Shown in pieces: positions 1 through 8,878 of a stretch of DNA of 64,000 nucleotides. Origin of the DNA: Halomonas sp. QHL1 (GTDB lineage: Bacteria; Pseudomonadota; Gammaproteobacteria; Pseudomonadales; Halomonadaceae); assembly GCF_001882345.1 (NCBI RefSeq), contig NZ_MINL01000001.1:3667852-3731851 (forward strand). The letters run 5' to 3'. Positions within the stretch are counted from its first letter, which is position 1. Each line of letters opens with the position of its first letter. The notes beneath the pieces are model-generated. The model made no database searches, was not told where the DNA came from, and worked only from the letters and a program-made list of their open reading frames with translations. A program made the translations under genes and the position numbers.

Positions 1-718
1 GGTTAGGCTTGTGCAACGAATGATTAATCTGGCAACGAGCACTGATAAAGAGCACATTGTGCTAGATTTTTTCGCTGGTTCAGGCACAACGGCACATGCT
101 GTTCTTGATGCAAATGCTCAAGATCAAGGGAACAGGCGTTTCATTTGTGTTCAGCTCCCAGAGCCTTTAGGCAATATTAATCATGATGAAGCGCTAAAGC
201 TGGATAATATCGCTGAAATAACCGCTGAGCGGATTCGTCGGTCAATTAATCGGATCAGTGAAAATCAGCCGGAATATGCCGGCGATCTTGGCTTTCGTGT
301 TCTCGGCTTGAGCACTTCTAATGTACGTGCTTGGAATCCCCAGCCTGCCAATCTAGAGCAATCTCTTCTAGAGAACGTCAATCATCTGGTCGATGAGCGT
401 AGTGAAGAAGATATCCTTTGTGAATTGTTATTAAAATTAGGACACGATATTTGTGTACCTATCGAGTCTCGCACTATTGCTGACCATCATGTTTATTCTA
501 TTAGTGGTGGCACATTAATAGCTTGCTTCGCACGTTCAATTCCAACTTCCGATGTAGAAGCGTTGGCTTCGGGAATCGTTCAGTGGTACCAAGAGCACGC
601 ATCAGCCGCCGAGGTCACCTGTGTCTTTCTTGATGAGGCTTTTGCCGATGATGTTGCCAAGTTGAATATGTCAGCCATTCTGCAGCAGTCTGGCATTAAA
701 AATTTGCGCAGCTTATAG
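1..718 (+). CDS. mod: Type III restriction-modification methyltransferase (Mod), C-terminal part
   Basis: This is the 3' end of a DNA adenine methyltransferase subunit whose start lies left of the window; the reading frame is already open at base 2. The visible part begins with the conserved stretch before the AdoMet-binding loop and then shows LDFFAGSGTTAHAV, the FxGxG motif. In beta-class Mod proteins this motif lies C-terminal to the DPPY catalytic motif, which must be outside the window. The Mod subunit recognises the site, methylates it to protect host DNA, and with Res forms the restriction complex. The last 120 residues resemble the tail of Mod proteins only weakly. It ends nine bases before an unrecognised gene and is followed by res, so the three are probably one operon. 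Base composition here is more AT-rich than most of the window, which fits a transferred defence locus. Confidence 0.9.
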   Translation, partial: VRLVQRMINLATSTDKEHIVLDFFAGSGTTAHAVLDANAQDQGNRRFICVQLPEPLGNINHDEALKLDNIAEITAERIRRSINRISENQPEYAGDLGFRVLGLSTSNVRAWNPQPANLEQSLLENVNHLVDERSEEDILCELLLKLGHDICVPIESRTIADHHVYSISGGTLIACFARSIPTSDVEALASGIVQWYQEHASAAEVTCVFLDEAFADDVAKLNMSAILQQSGIKNLRSL

Positions 719-726
719 ACGTTAAT

Positions 727-1647
727 ATGTTCATTACTCCTCTTCAGCAAGCATCATGCGCAGACAGGAATTCTGTGAGCTGTGGCCCTGACCCGAGTGA
801 TTGGATTGCACCCTCGCTACCCGTCGGTTGGCGCTTGTTGAGCTTTCACTTTTTCGTCGACTGGATGCAGTCGCCGCCTCACTTAGCCAATAGAGTGTGG
901 CTGGCTCGTCAGGTGCGATTTGAACACGAGAGTGAAATGGCGAAAGAGCTAGAAAGCAATCTTTTGAATATGTTTAATCAAAGTGATGATCGAAATTGCT
1001 TTGATGGGCTTGAGGATGTGTGCCGGAAATATAGCCATGATTTGTCAGCCATGATTCTTCCCGATATTCCTGTGTCTGTTATTACTGAGCAAACGCCCAT
1101 ATGGGTAATAAGAAGAACAGAAAATGCCGATTTAGGGATAGGAAAGTATTCGGTTAACAGCCTCAAAAAGGCGATACAGTTCCATTCTGGCGGCCCTGTA
1201 AAAGTAGGAACGAAGGGCCTGACATATGGGACAAGCGCCGTTGAATGCTTTCTTTCTGGCTCCGACGCAGCCTTTCCCGGCGATGCTGATGGGGTCGTGG
1301 TGGATGATCAGAATCAGGTTCGGTGTGTTATAGAGTATAAAAAACACACGATTGGGGATGCGTTAGATAACCATCTTATAAACAGGTACTACCCTAGTCC
1401 CGATGGTCGAAAATATAAGCGCCTTGAGGCGCTAAGGTTACATTATGAACGTGTGAACCAATCCCCTACGCCGTTGGTTATTGTGTATTTTTCGACGAGA
1501 GAGCCAGTGATACGGCTGCAAGAAATAGATCGGCTGAATGATGATTCCGTTGATATTCGTCGTGACTCGGGAAATATAAATATTGATGGAAAGCATTCCA
1601 ACGATATTTCTAAACAAGTCATTCAATGGCTGGGCATACAGATATGA
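727..1647 (+). CDS. Unrecognised protein between mod and res with a PD-(D/E)XK-like motif
   Basis: I do not recognise this 306-residue protein. It has no signal peptide or membrane segment. Near residues 184-206 it reads GDADGVVVDD, ten more residues, then VIEYKKH, so D186 or D188 followed by E203-Y-K205 has the spacing and hydrophobic strand context of a PD-(D/E)XK nuclease core. The next segment, through about residue 260, is basic and aromatic and ends in a hydrophobic strand (PLVIVYFS), again as in that fold. The N-terminal 150 residues show nothing familiar. Its stop overlaps the res start as ATGA, which argues for translational coupling with res. Start choice is uncertain because no clear ribosome site precedes 727. 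An accessory nuclease or inhibitor of the restriction system are both possible; this is inference. Confidence 0.75.
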   Translation: MFITPLQQASCADRNSVSCGPDPSDWIAPSLPVGWRLLSFHFFVDWMQSPPHLANRVWLARQVRFEHESEMAKELESNLLNMFNQSDDRNCFDGLEDVCRKYSHDLSAMILPDIPVSVITEQTPIWVIRRTENADLGIGKYSVNSLKKAIQFHSGGPVKVGTKGLTYGTSAVECFLSGSDAAFPGDADGVVVDDQNQVRCVIEYKKHTIGDALDNHLINRYYPSPDGRKYKRLEALRLHYERVNQSPTPLVIVYFSTREPVIRLQEIDRLNDDSVDIRRDSGNINIDGKHSNDISKQVIQWLGIQI

Positions 1648-4640
1648 AACTGAATTTTGATCCGAATCTCGACTATCAGATGCAGGCCATTGAAGCCGTT
1701 TGTGATTTATTCCGTGGACAAGAAGTGTGCCGCACCGAATTCACGGTTTCGATGAAGCAGCCGGAACGCCAGTTGGCACTGGGTATGGCAGAGACCGATT
1801 TAGGCCTTGGCAATCAACTAACGTTATTGGACGACCAGCTGTTAGAAAATCTGCGCGAGGTACAATTGCGCAACGGTCTAGCGCCTTCCAACATGCTGAC
1901 CTCGGGCGACTTTACCGTCGAGATGGAGACGGGCACGGGTAAAACCTACGTCTACCTGCGCACAATTTTCGAGCTGAATAAGCGCTACGGATTCACCAAA
2001 TTTGTCATCGTCGTCCCTTCAATCGCCATTAAAGAAGGTGTTTATAAATCGCTGGAAATCACTAAAGAGCACTTTAATGGGATTTATGCCGGGACACCGG
2101 TGGATTTCTTCTTATATGACGCTAAGAAATTGGGCCAGGTGCGCAATTTCGCCACCAGCGCCACCATACAGATAATGGTGGCCACGGTGGGGGCCATCAA
2201 TAAGAAGGACATCAACAACCTCTATAAGCAAAGCGAGAAAACGGGTGGCGAGAAGCCCATTGATCTCATAAAAGCTGCCCAGCCCATCGTCATTGTGGAC
2301 GAGCCTCAGAGCGTGGATGGTGGCCTAAAAGGCGCTGGCAGAACCGCATTGGATGCGATGAATCCACTATGCACGCTGCGCTACTCGGCGACCCATGTAG
2401 ACAAGCATCATATGGTGTATCGCCTGGATGCGCTTGATGCTTATGAGCGCAAGCTGGTTAAGCAAATCGAGGTTGCGGCCGCCACGGTCGAAGATGCTCA
2501 TAACAGAGCCTTTGTGCGACTGGTATCGGTGAGTAATAAGCGCGGCAACATCACTGCCAAGGTCGAGCTGAGCGTAAAAACCGCTACAGGGGTTAAGCGC
2601 CAAGAGGTGACGGTTAGTGACGGAGACGAACTGCAGCCTCTTGCGAAGCGTGATATCTATGCTGACTTCCGCGTGGGTGAGATCAATACATCCAAGGGTG
2701 AGGAGTTTCTGGAGCTGCGCTACCCCGGCGGTGAAGAGTTCCTTCAATTGGGGCAGGCCCATGGTGACGTGGACCGGCTTGCCGTCCAGCGTGAGATGAT
2801 ACGTCGCACCATTCGCGAACATCTTGATAAGGAAAAGGTGCTGCGGCCGCAGGGCATTAAAGTCTTGTCCCTTTTCTTCATCGATTCGGTAGAGCTTTAC
2901 CGCCAATATGATGGCGAGGGTAATCCTGTTAAAGGCGCCTATGCGCGTATTTTCGAGGAAGAGTATCGGCGAGCGGCTAAGCTACCCGCCTACCAAAGCC
3001 TGTTTAACGACGTGGATTGGGGTTACGCCGCTGAAGAGGCGCACGACGGCTACTTCTCCGTTGATAGAAAAGGGGGGTGGTTAGATACCGCGGAAAACAA
3101 TGCCAGCGGCCGTGAGAATGCGGAGCGGGCATACAACTTAATTATGAAGGATAAAGAGAAGCTGCTCTCCTTCGCGACTCCCCTCAAGTTTATTTTTTCG
3201 CACTCAGCGCTTAAGGAAGGTTGGGACAGCCCCAACGTTTTCCAGATTTGTACCTTGCGGGAAATGGGCTCAGAGCGTGAGCGGCGGCAGTCCATCGGCA
3301 GGGGCTTAAGGCTGTGTGTGAACCAGGAGGGTGAGCGTGTTCATGGCTTCGACATTAATCGCCTCACCGTCATTGCCACGGAGTCTTACGAACAGTTTGC
3401 CGAAAATCTGCAAAGTGAAATTGAGGCCGAAACGGGCATCCGCTTCGGTGTGCTGGAGCAACACCAGTTCGCCGGCATTACCGTTACGTCTGCCGATGAA
3501 ACTCTCTCTGCCTTAGGGTTAGATGAGTCTAAAAAGCTGTGGGATTACCTTAAGACGGCGGGTTACATTGACGCCAACGGCGTTGTACAGGATTCACTCA
3601 AGCAGGTCTTGAAAAGTGGCACCTTGGAATTGCCAGAAACCTTTAACACGGCGCATCGCGACCAGATTATCGAGGTGCTACGTAAGGTCTCTGGGCGGCT
3701 GGAAGTAAAAAATGCCGACGAGCGCAAGCCCGTGCCGCTGCGCAAAGACAAGGCGGGCAAAGCCGTTTATCTATCAGATGAGTTCAAGGCGCTGTGGGAT
3801 CGTATCAAGTATAAAACGACCTATCGTGTGCAGTTCGACAATGACCAATTGCTGGATGACTGCATCGACGCCTTAAAGGCAGCCCCGGCCATTTCGAAAG
3901 CACGGCTACAGTGGCGCAAGGTTGATATTGCGATTGGAAAAGGCGGCGTTCAGGCGACGGAAAAGGACGGCGCCAGTACAGTTGTGCTTAATGAAGCTGA
4001 CCTTGAGCTGCCGGACTTATTGACCGAGCTGCAGGACCGTACACACCTAACGCGGCGGAGTATCGTCACTATTCTGACTAAAAGCGGCCGTCTGGATGAC
4101 TTCAAGTGCAACCCCCAGCAATTTATTGAACAGGCTGGCGAAATTATCAATCGCTGCAAGCGCTTAGCGTTAGACGATGGCATTAAATACCATAAAATAG
4201 GTGAGGATCACTTCTACGCCCAGGAGCTGTTCGCTAAGGATGAGCTGACCGGCTATCTACGCAACATGCTACTGGATACTCAACGCTCTATTTACGAACA
4301 CGTCATATTTGATTCGAACACCGAAAGAGACTTCGCCGACGCATTAGAGAAAAATGACGGCGTGGAGCTTTATACTAAGTTGCCCAGCTGGTTTAAAGTG
4401 CCAACCCCATTGGGGTCGTACAATCCTGATTGGGCGATTGTCTTCGACAAAGAAGGCGAGCAACGGCTCTATTTTGTTGTGGAGACCAAGAACAGTCTTT
4501 TCGGGGATGATCGCCGAAGTAACGAAAACGCCAAAATAAAGTGCGGTATGGCGCACTTTTCAGCGCTAGAGGAAAGTGAAAACCCAGCCCGTTATCTCGT
4601 GGCTACATCGTTAGAGGATGTGCTGAAGACGACGCAGTAG
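1644..4640 (+). CDS. res: Type III restriction enzyme Res subunit
   Basis: The 998-residue product is the helicase-nuclease subunit that, with Mod, cleaves unmodified DNA after ATP-driven communication between sites. Walker A (ETGTGKT) sits near residues 95-101. The motif II segment VIVDEPQSV near residue 217 carries the DEPQ form typical of Res proteins. QSIGRGLRL near residues 550-558 is helicase motif VI. At the C-terminus NPDWAIVF, then VVETKNS (about 928-952), is the PD-(D/E)XK nuclease. The length is normal for the family. An upstream in-frame ATG at 1626 exists, but the start at 1644 overlaps the preceding stop as ATGA and begins with the usual MKLNFDPNLDYQ-type terminus, so I chose 1644. 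The gene appears intact, and a hairpin terminator follows. Confidence 0.95.
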   Translation: MKLNFDPNLDYQMQAIEAVCDLFRGQEVCRTEFTVSMKQPERQLALGMAETDLGLGNQLTLLDDQLLENLREVQLRNGLAPSNMLTSGDFTVEMETGTGKTYVYLRTIFELNKRYGFTKFVIVVPSIAIKEGVYKSLEITKEHFNGIYAGTPVDFFLYDAKKLGQVRNFATSATIQIMVATVGAINKKDINNLYKQSEKTGGEKPIDLIKAAQPIVIVDEPQSVDGGLKGAGRTALDAMNPLCTLRYSATHVDKHHMVYRLDALDAYERKLVKQIEVAAATVEDAHNRAFVRLVSVSNKRGNITAKVELSVKTATGVKRQEVTVSDGDELQPLAKRDIYADFRVGEINTSKGEEFLELRYPGGEEFLQLGQAHGDVDRLAVQREMIRRTIREHLDKEKVLRPQGIKVLSLFFIDSVELYRQYDGEGNPVKGAYARIFEEEYRRAAKLPAYQSLFNDVDWGYAAEEAHDGYFSVDRKGGWLDTAENNASGRENAERAYNLIMKDKEKLLSFATPLKFIFSHSALKEGWDSPNVFQICTLREMGSERERRQSIGRGLRLCVNQEGERVHGFDINRLTVIATESYEQFAENLQSEIEAETGIRFGVLEQHQFAGITVTSADETLSALGLDESKKLWDYLKTAGYIDANGVVQDSLKQVLKSGTLELPETFNTAHRDQIIEVLRKVSGRLEVKNADERKPVPLRKDKAGKAVYLSDEFKALWDRIKYKTTYRVQFDNDQLLDDCIDALKAAPAISKARLQWRKVDIAIGKGGVQATEKDGASTVVLNEADLELPDLLTELQDRTHLTRRSIVTILTKSGRLDDFKCNPQQFIEQAGEIINRCKRLALDDGIKYHKIGEDHFYAQELFAKDELTGYLRNMLLDTQRSIYEHVIFDSNTERDFADALEKNDGVELYTKLPSWFKVPTPLGSYNPDWAIVFDKEGEQRLYFVVETKNSLFGDDRRSNENAKIKCGMAHFSALEESENPARYLVATSLEDVLKTTQ

Positions 4641-4674
4641 TAGCGACTTCATAGCGGGGAAGTCGCTAGCTTTT
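4641..4674 (+). terminator. Terminator after res
   Basis: A 10-base inverted repeat, TAGCGACTTC at 4641-4650 and GAAGTCGCTA at 4659-4668, is followed by GCTTTTG. It starts right after the res stop codon and closes the type III operon; the opposite-strand gene ending at 4727 may use it as well. Confidence 0.7.
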
Positions 4675-4726
4675 GTGTTGTCAGTGCTGGTTTTGCTCAA
4701 CAAGCGCTGGGCTGGATATTAACCAT

Positions 4727-5533
4727 CTATGGTGTTGGACGAGCCCCATATCGCCCGAGCGGTATCATCATCGGTTTGCCGGTGACGGGGTCTTCAATGA
4801 CGCGGCTTTCCAGTCCAAACACTTCTCGTACCATCTGCTCGGTCAGAATCTTTTCGGGTGGGCCTGCTGCGTAGACTTTCCCGTTGGCCATGGCCAACAG
4901 TTTGTCGGCGTAGCGGGCGGCCAGATTGAGTTCGTGGAGCACCATGACAATAGTGGTGCCACGCTGCTGGTTGAGGTCGGTTAAAAGGTCGAGTACCTCG
5001 ATTTGGTGGTTGATATCCAGAAAGGTGGTGGGCTCATCAAGCAGCAGCACGTCGGTTTGCTGGGCAAGTGCCATGGCGATCCAGGCGCGTTGCCGCTGTC
5101 CACCGGAAAGCTCCTCCACGTTGTATTCGGCCAATTCCACCATGTGTGTGGCTGCCAACGCTTCAGCCACGGCGGTTTCGTCAGCGCTGCTCCAGCGATT
5201 GAAAAGACCTTGATGCGGGTGGCGGCCACGGCTAACCAGCTCAAGCACGGTAATACCTTCCGGCGCGATGGGGGATTGCGGCAGAAAACCTAACTGCTGA
5301 GCCAGGCGGCGGGTGGGCAATTGATGAATGGCGTTGCCATTCAGTAATACGCTGCCTTGCTCGGGGGTTAATAGCCGCGAAAGTACACGCAAAAGCGTCG
5401 ATTTTCCGCAGGCGTTGGCGCCTACAATGGCGGTGGTATGGCCAGCGGGCACCGTTAGGCTAACGTTATCGAGTATGCTGCGTTCCGCATAGCCTGCCAC
5501 CAGGCCGTGGGCGAGAAGTGAGGAAGCGTTCAT
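4727..5533 (-). CDS. Iron-siderophore ABC transporter, ATP-binding protein
   Basis: This is the cytoplasmic ATPase of a FecE/FhuC-type importer that energises uptake of ferric siderophores through the inner membrane. In 268 residues it shows Walker A GANACGKST (38-46), signature LSGGQ (142-146) and Walker B LLLDEPT with acidic D166-E167, then the D-loop and the H-switch region VMVLHELN. It is the last gene of the operon binding protein, permease, permease, ATPase, and its start overlaps the upstream permease stop (ATGA), pointing to coupled translation. The exact substrate cannot be read from the sequence; the divergent TonB receptor at 8879 suggests a ferric hydroxamate- or xenosiderophore-type ligand. 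Confidence 0.93.
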   Translation of the reverse strand: MNASSLLAHGLVAGYAERSILDNVSLTVPAGHTTAIVGANACGKSTLLRVLSRLLTPEQGSVLLNGNAIHQLPTRRLAQQLGFLPQSPIAPEGITVLELVSRGRHPHQGLFNRWSSADETAVAEALAATHMVELAEYNVEELSGGQRQRAWIAMALAQQTDVLLLDEPTTFLDINHQIEVLDLLTDLNQQRGTTIVMVLHELNLAARYADKLLAMANGKVYAAGPPEKILTEQMVREVFGLESRVIEDPVTGKPMMIPLGRYGARPTP

Positions 5534-6573
5534 AGGGTGCCTCTGGTTTTTTTGTCGCGGATAAGCAGATAAACAAGATAGGGCGCGCCTAATACACCGG
5601 TCACGATACCCACCGGATGGCGGGCGGGTAGCAGAAACTGCCCCGCATAATCGCCTAACAGCACCAGCAGGGCGCCCACCAGTGCAGAAGGCATTAGCAG
5701 TGAGCCGCTTCGGCCCATCAGACGCGCCGCAATGGGGCCGGAAAGAAATGCCACAAACGCTACGGGTCCGGAAACGGCGGCCGCGAAGGCGACCAGCGCG
5801 ACGGCTGACACCACCACGATAATGCGCGTAGCAGCCAATCCAACGCCTAGCCCTGCGGCAACATCATCGCCCATGCGCAGGGTTTCGAGGTCGCGACGGC
5901 GGCTTAACAGCAGCCCGCCGAACAGCAGCAAAGCAATCAACAGCGGCAGCGCCTGGCCAAGCTGAACACCATTCACGCTGCCGGTGATCCAGCGCAGGGC
6001 TTCTTGCAGCGTCCAGCTTGGCGCGCGCATCAGCAGGTAGGCAGTAACGCTTTGCAGCATTGCGGCCAAGCCAATGCCGATCAGGATAAGCCGCCCGCCG
6101 GTAACGCCCTGCCGCCAGGAGAGCGTATAGATCAGCAGCGCGACGCCCAATCCCGATGCAATTGCTACCACTGAAACCGCCGGGCCACTTAGCGAGAGCA
6201 CCACAATGGCAAACACTGCCCCCGTGCTCGCGCCGGTGCTGATGCCAATAATATCCGGGCTTGCCAGCGGGTTGCGCAGCATGGTTTGAAAGGCGATACC
6301 CCCCAAGCCAAAGCAAGCGCCCACGAGCACTGAAACCACTGCTCTTGGCAGGCGTAGTTCGCGCACGGTGAAGCCAATCCCCGGCACCTCGGCCCCGCCA
6401 AGTACCCGTAGCACTGTGGTAAGCGGGGTGAATGACTGCCCCAACATCAGGGTTAACGCCACGCCCGAGAGCAGGCAGGCGGTGAGTATTGTGAGCATAC
6501 GAAAGCGACGCTTTGCGTTCGCCCTGCGTATTTGGCTAAAGTGGCTGATCGCGATGAGGGGCGGCGGGTTCAT
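5530..6573 (-). CDS. Iron-siderophore ABC transporter permease (FecCD family), second subunit
   Basis: A 347-residue polytopic inner-membrane protein of the FecCD family with about nine or ten hydrophobic segments. It carries the family landmark RLPRAVVSVLVGACFGLGG near the N-terminus, followed by NPLASPDIIG, the loop conserved in BtuC/FhuB-type permeases. It pairs with the permease encoded just upstream to form the translocation channel. The open frame extends far upstream to 6834, but the start at 6573 is preferred: it gives a normal N-terminus (MNPPPLIAIS) and overlaps the upstream permease stop as ATGA. Downstream its own stop overlaps the ATPase start in the same way. Confidence 0.92.
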   Translation of the reverse strand: MNPPPLIAISHFSQIRRANAKRRFRMLTILTACLLSGVALTLMLGQSFTPLTTVLRVLGGAEVPGIGFTVRELRLPRAVVSVLVGACFGLGGIAFQTMLRNPLASPDIIGISTGASTGAVFAIVVLSLSGPAVSVVAIASGLGVALLIYTLSWRQGVTGGRLILIGIGLAAMLQSVTAYLLMRAPSWTLQEALRWITGSVNGVQLGQALPLLIALLLFGGLLLSRRRDLETLRMGDDVAAGLGVGLAATRIIVVVSAVALVAFAAAVSGPVAFVAFLSGPIAARLMGRSGSLLMPSALVGALLVLLGDYAGQFLLPARHPVGIVTGVLGAPYLVYLLIRDKKTRGTL

Positions 6574-7661
6574 AGCGAACCTACTTTGCGGTTGCGGACA
6601 ATCCAGATAAATACCGGCGCGCCGATAAAGGCGGTCACTATGCCTACGTCCAGCTCCGAAGGGTGAGCCACCAGCCGCCCGAATACGTCTGAAAAGGTCA
6701 GCAATACGGCACCACCCAGGGCGGAGAAGGGCAACAGCCAGCGGTAATCGCCACCCACTAGCAGGCGGCAGGCGTGGGGCACCACCAGTCCGACAAAACC
6801 AATCGGGCCACACACCGCGGTAATCGGACCGCATAGCAGTACCGCACCCACCGCCGACATGGCCCTGGCAACGGCCACCTTCTCACCCAGCCCAGCGGCG
6901 GTATCGTCGCCCAGCGCCAGCATATTGAGCTTTCGGGCGGCGAGCAGGGTGATTACAAACCCCGTGAACAGAAAGGGCAGCACCGGCAGGAGCTGGCTAT
7001 AAGTGGCGCCGCCGACCCCGCCCACTAACCAGGATTGCACCAGCCCCCCAATATCGCCTCGCGGTAGTACCACTGCGGTGGCAAGCGAGCTAAGCGCGGC
7101 GGTAATGGCAGCGCCTGCCAGTGCCAGCCGGAGCGGCGTGGCACCGCCTTGGCCTAGGCTGGCTATTGCATAAACCGCGACGGCGGTTAACCCAGCCCCC
7201 AAAATTGCTGTCCAGATATAGTGGGAGGTTTCTTCAATACCAAACCAAGCGATGCCAATCACTACCGCCAGCGCTGCCCCGGCGTTTACGCCCAGCAAGC
7301 CGGGGTCGGCGAGGGGATTGCGGGTCAGGCCCTGCATGACGCCACCGGATACGCCCAGCGCGGCTCCGGAAAGCATGGCCAATAGGGTGCGCGGTAGTCT
7401 GCTTGCCACGGCGGCATCGCCAATGGTCTCGACCTGCCCACTCAGCGCGGCGGTTATTTCCTGCCAACCAACCTCGCGGGCGCCGAAGGCGACGGAGAGC
7501 ATGACAGCGAGGATCAGCAAAACAAGTAATACCACGCCACCCGCAAAACGCAGGGCGGCTTTTTTGTTGATGCTGACAGCGGCTAAACCCGTAAAACCTG
7601 AGCCAGGCAGCGTGCCGCTACGGTCGTTACTTACGTGCGGCTTCTGAGAGTAGGTCTGCAT
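6570..7661 (-). CDS. Iron-siderophore ABC transporter permease (FecCD family), first subunit
   Basis: A 363-residue FecCD-family permease: a short N-terminal cytoplasmic stretch, then roughly nine or ten membrane segments beginning near residue 45. The family landmarks SRLPRTLLAMLSGAALGVSG and NPLADPGLLGVNAG are clear. It forms the membrane channel with the product of the next gene. I chose the ATG at 7661, which has a GGACG ribosome site just upstream and overlaps the 3' end of the binding-protein gene by 35 bases; a longer frame to 7739 starts with unrelated sequence. It belongs to one tightly overlapped operon with the genes on either side. Confidence 0.9.
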   Translation of the reverse strand: MQTYSQKPHVSNDRSGTLPGSGFTGLAAVSINKKAALRFAGGVVLLVLLILAVMLSVAFGAREVGWQEITAALSGQVETIGDAAVASRLPRTLLAMLSGAALGVSGGVMQGLTRNPLADPGLLGVNAGAALAVVIGIAWFGIEETSHYIWTAILGAGLTAVAVYAIASLGQGGATPLRLALAGAAITAALSSLATAVVLPRGDIGGLVQSWLVGGVGGATYSQLLPVLPFLFTGFVITLLAARKLNMLALGDDTAAGLGEKVAVARAMSAVGAVLLCGPITAVCGPIGFVGLVVPHACRLLVGGDYRWLLPFSALGGAVLLTFSDVFGRLVAHPSELDVGIVTAFIGAPVFIWIVRNRKVGSL

Positions 7662-8613
7662 AATCGTCCAGCAACCATGAAATCGACATTGGGGTGGGGT
7701 TAGCCGCCGTGCCCAGTGGGGTATTGCCGAGCAATACAATGGCGCCGCGCTCCACCACCGGCAGTCGGGATGTCAGTGGGTGAGCCACAAGTTGATCAAT
7801 CAGCGGTTGGCCGCCGTAGGTAACGAGAATATCCACATCATTAAGCTCGTCGATCAGTTCAGAGCTGATTTCACCAGCGAATTTGCCGGGCGTAGAGTTC
7901 TGCTTTACTACCTCGGGCGAGGCCAGCCCAAGGTCGTGGAAAAACTGCACCCGCGCGTCGTTGTCGGTGTAGAACGAGATGCTCCCTAGATTAGTGGGGT
8001 CAAGGTGGGTCACGAACATGGCCGTTTTGCCCGCAAGGTCAGGGTGGCTAGCGGCGGTAGCGGTAATCTGCGCCTCAATTTGCTCAACAAGAGCTTGGCC
8101 TTCCTCCACCATTCCCATGCCCGCGCTGTTGAGCCTCACCATCTCGCGGCAGTCGGTCGCCCAGGGACCATGGGAGTAGGCCACCACGGGGGCAATCTGG
8201 CTCAAGGTGTCATAGTCCACTTTGCTAAGCCCTGAGTAGGCGGCAAGAATCACATCGGGCTGGCTGGCAGCGACGGCTTCAAAATCAATCCCGTCACCTT
8301 CATCGAACAGGGCAGGGGGCTTGGCATCAAGCGCTTCAAGCCGGGCTTCCACCCAGGGCAGCAGCCCATTGCCGTTGTCATCGCCAAAGTTGGCGGCGGC
8401 AAATCCAACTGGCAAAACGCCCAGAGCAAGCGGTACTTCGTGATTAGCCCAGGCAACGGTCGCCACCCGCTCGGGTTTTTCCGCCAGCACCGTGGTGCCC
8501 AGGGCGTGCTCGATCTCAAGGGGGTATTGTTGGGCGCCAACCGGTGCAGCGCTGAGGCTGCACGCAGCGAGAAGCGTCACGCAAACGGCCAGACTTCTAT
8601 GGAACAGTGCCAT
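7627..8613 (-). CDS. Iron-siderophore ABC transporter substrate-binding protein
   Basis: A 328-residue periplasmic binding protein of the FecB/FhuD type that captures a ferric siderophore in the periplasm and hands it to the permeases. The N-terminus is a signal peptide; it contains LAAC at residues 15-18, a possible lipobox, but also a plausible signal peptidase I site (GAQ-QYP) a few residues later, so it may be a lipoprotein or soluble. The conserved block around PERVATVAWANHEVPLALG and the later DVILAAYSGLS fit the family. The open frame begins at a TTG at 8625, but GGAGAAGG in that stretch is the ribosome site for the ATG at 8613, which I chose. It heads the operon and is divergent from the receptor gene across a Fur-like box. 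Confidence 0.92.
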   Translation of the reverse strand: MALFHRSLAVCVTLLAACSLSAAPVGAQQYPLEIEHALGTTVLAEKPERVATVAWANHEVPLALGVLPVGFAAANFGDDNGNGLLPWVEARLEALDAKPPALFDEGDGIDFEAVAASQPDVILAAYSGLSKVDYDTLSQIAPVVAYSHGPWATDCREMVRLNSAGMGMVEEGQALVEQIEAQITATAASHPDLAGKTAMFVTHLDPTNLGSISFYTDNDARVQFFHDLGLASPEVVKQNSTPGKFAGEISSELIDELNDVDILVTYGGQPLIDQLVAHPLTSRLPVVERGAIVLLGNTPLGTAANPTPMSISWLLDDYADLLSEAARK

Positions 8614-8757
8614 AGCCTTCTCCAAAAGCTTAAGACTTTGATAATGGATAGCCCTAACGGAGTGGTCAGGGCGCAGTGTTTGGGTTTATGCCAGATAGGC
8701 CGGGTAGTGCTTGGCGTCAACGTGTATTGCGATCATGGTCAATAGTTCAATATAAAT

Positions 8758-8776
8758 GATTATGATTGACATTATC
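8758..8776. promoter_or_regulatory. Putative Fur box, siderophore cluster 1
   Basis: GATTATGATTGACATTATC matches 15 of 19 positions of the classical Fur consensus GATAATGATAATCATTATC. It lies between the divergent binding-protein gene (start 8613) and TonB receptor gene (start 8879) and so could repress both when iron is plentiful. Confidence 0.7.
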
Positions 8777-8878
8777 ACTCTTGACTACGCGATGCTAGGT
8801 TTGGATACTCTCACGGCCTTTCAAAAGAAAATCACAAGGCGCGCAGGGTAGGTTTAATCATTTCAAGGGATCTTCAAC

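Noticed and set aside
2367..2906. 179-codon minus-strand open frame inside res
   Set aside because: It lies entirely within the well-supported res gene, has no recognisable domain, and follows from codon bias on the coding strand.
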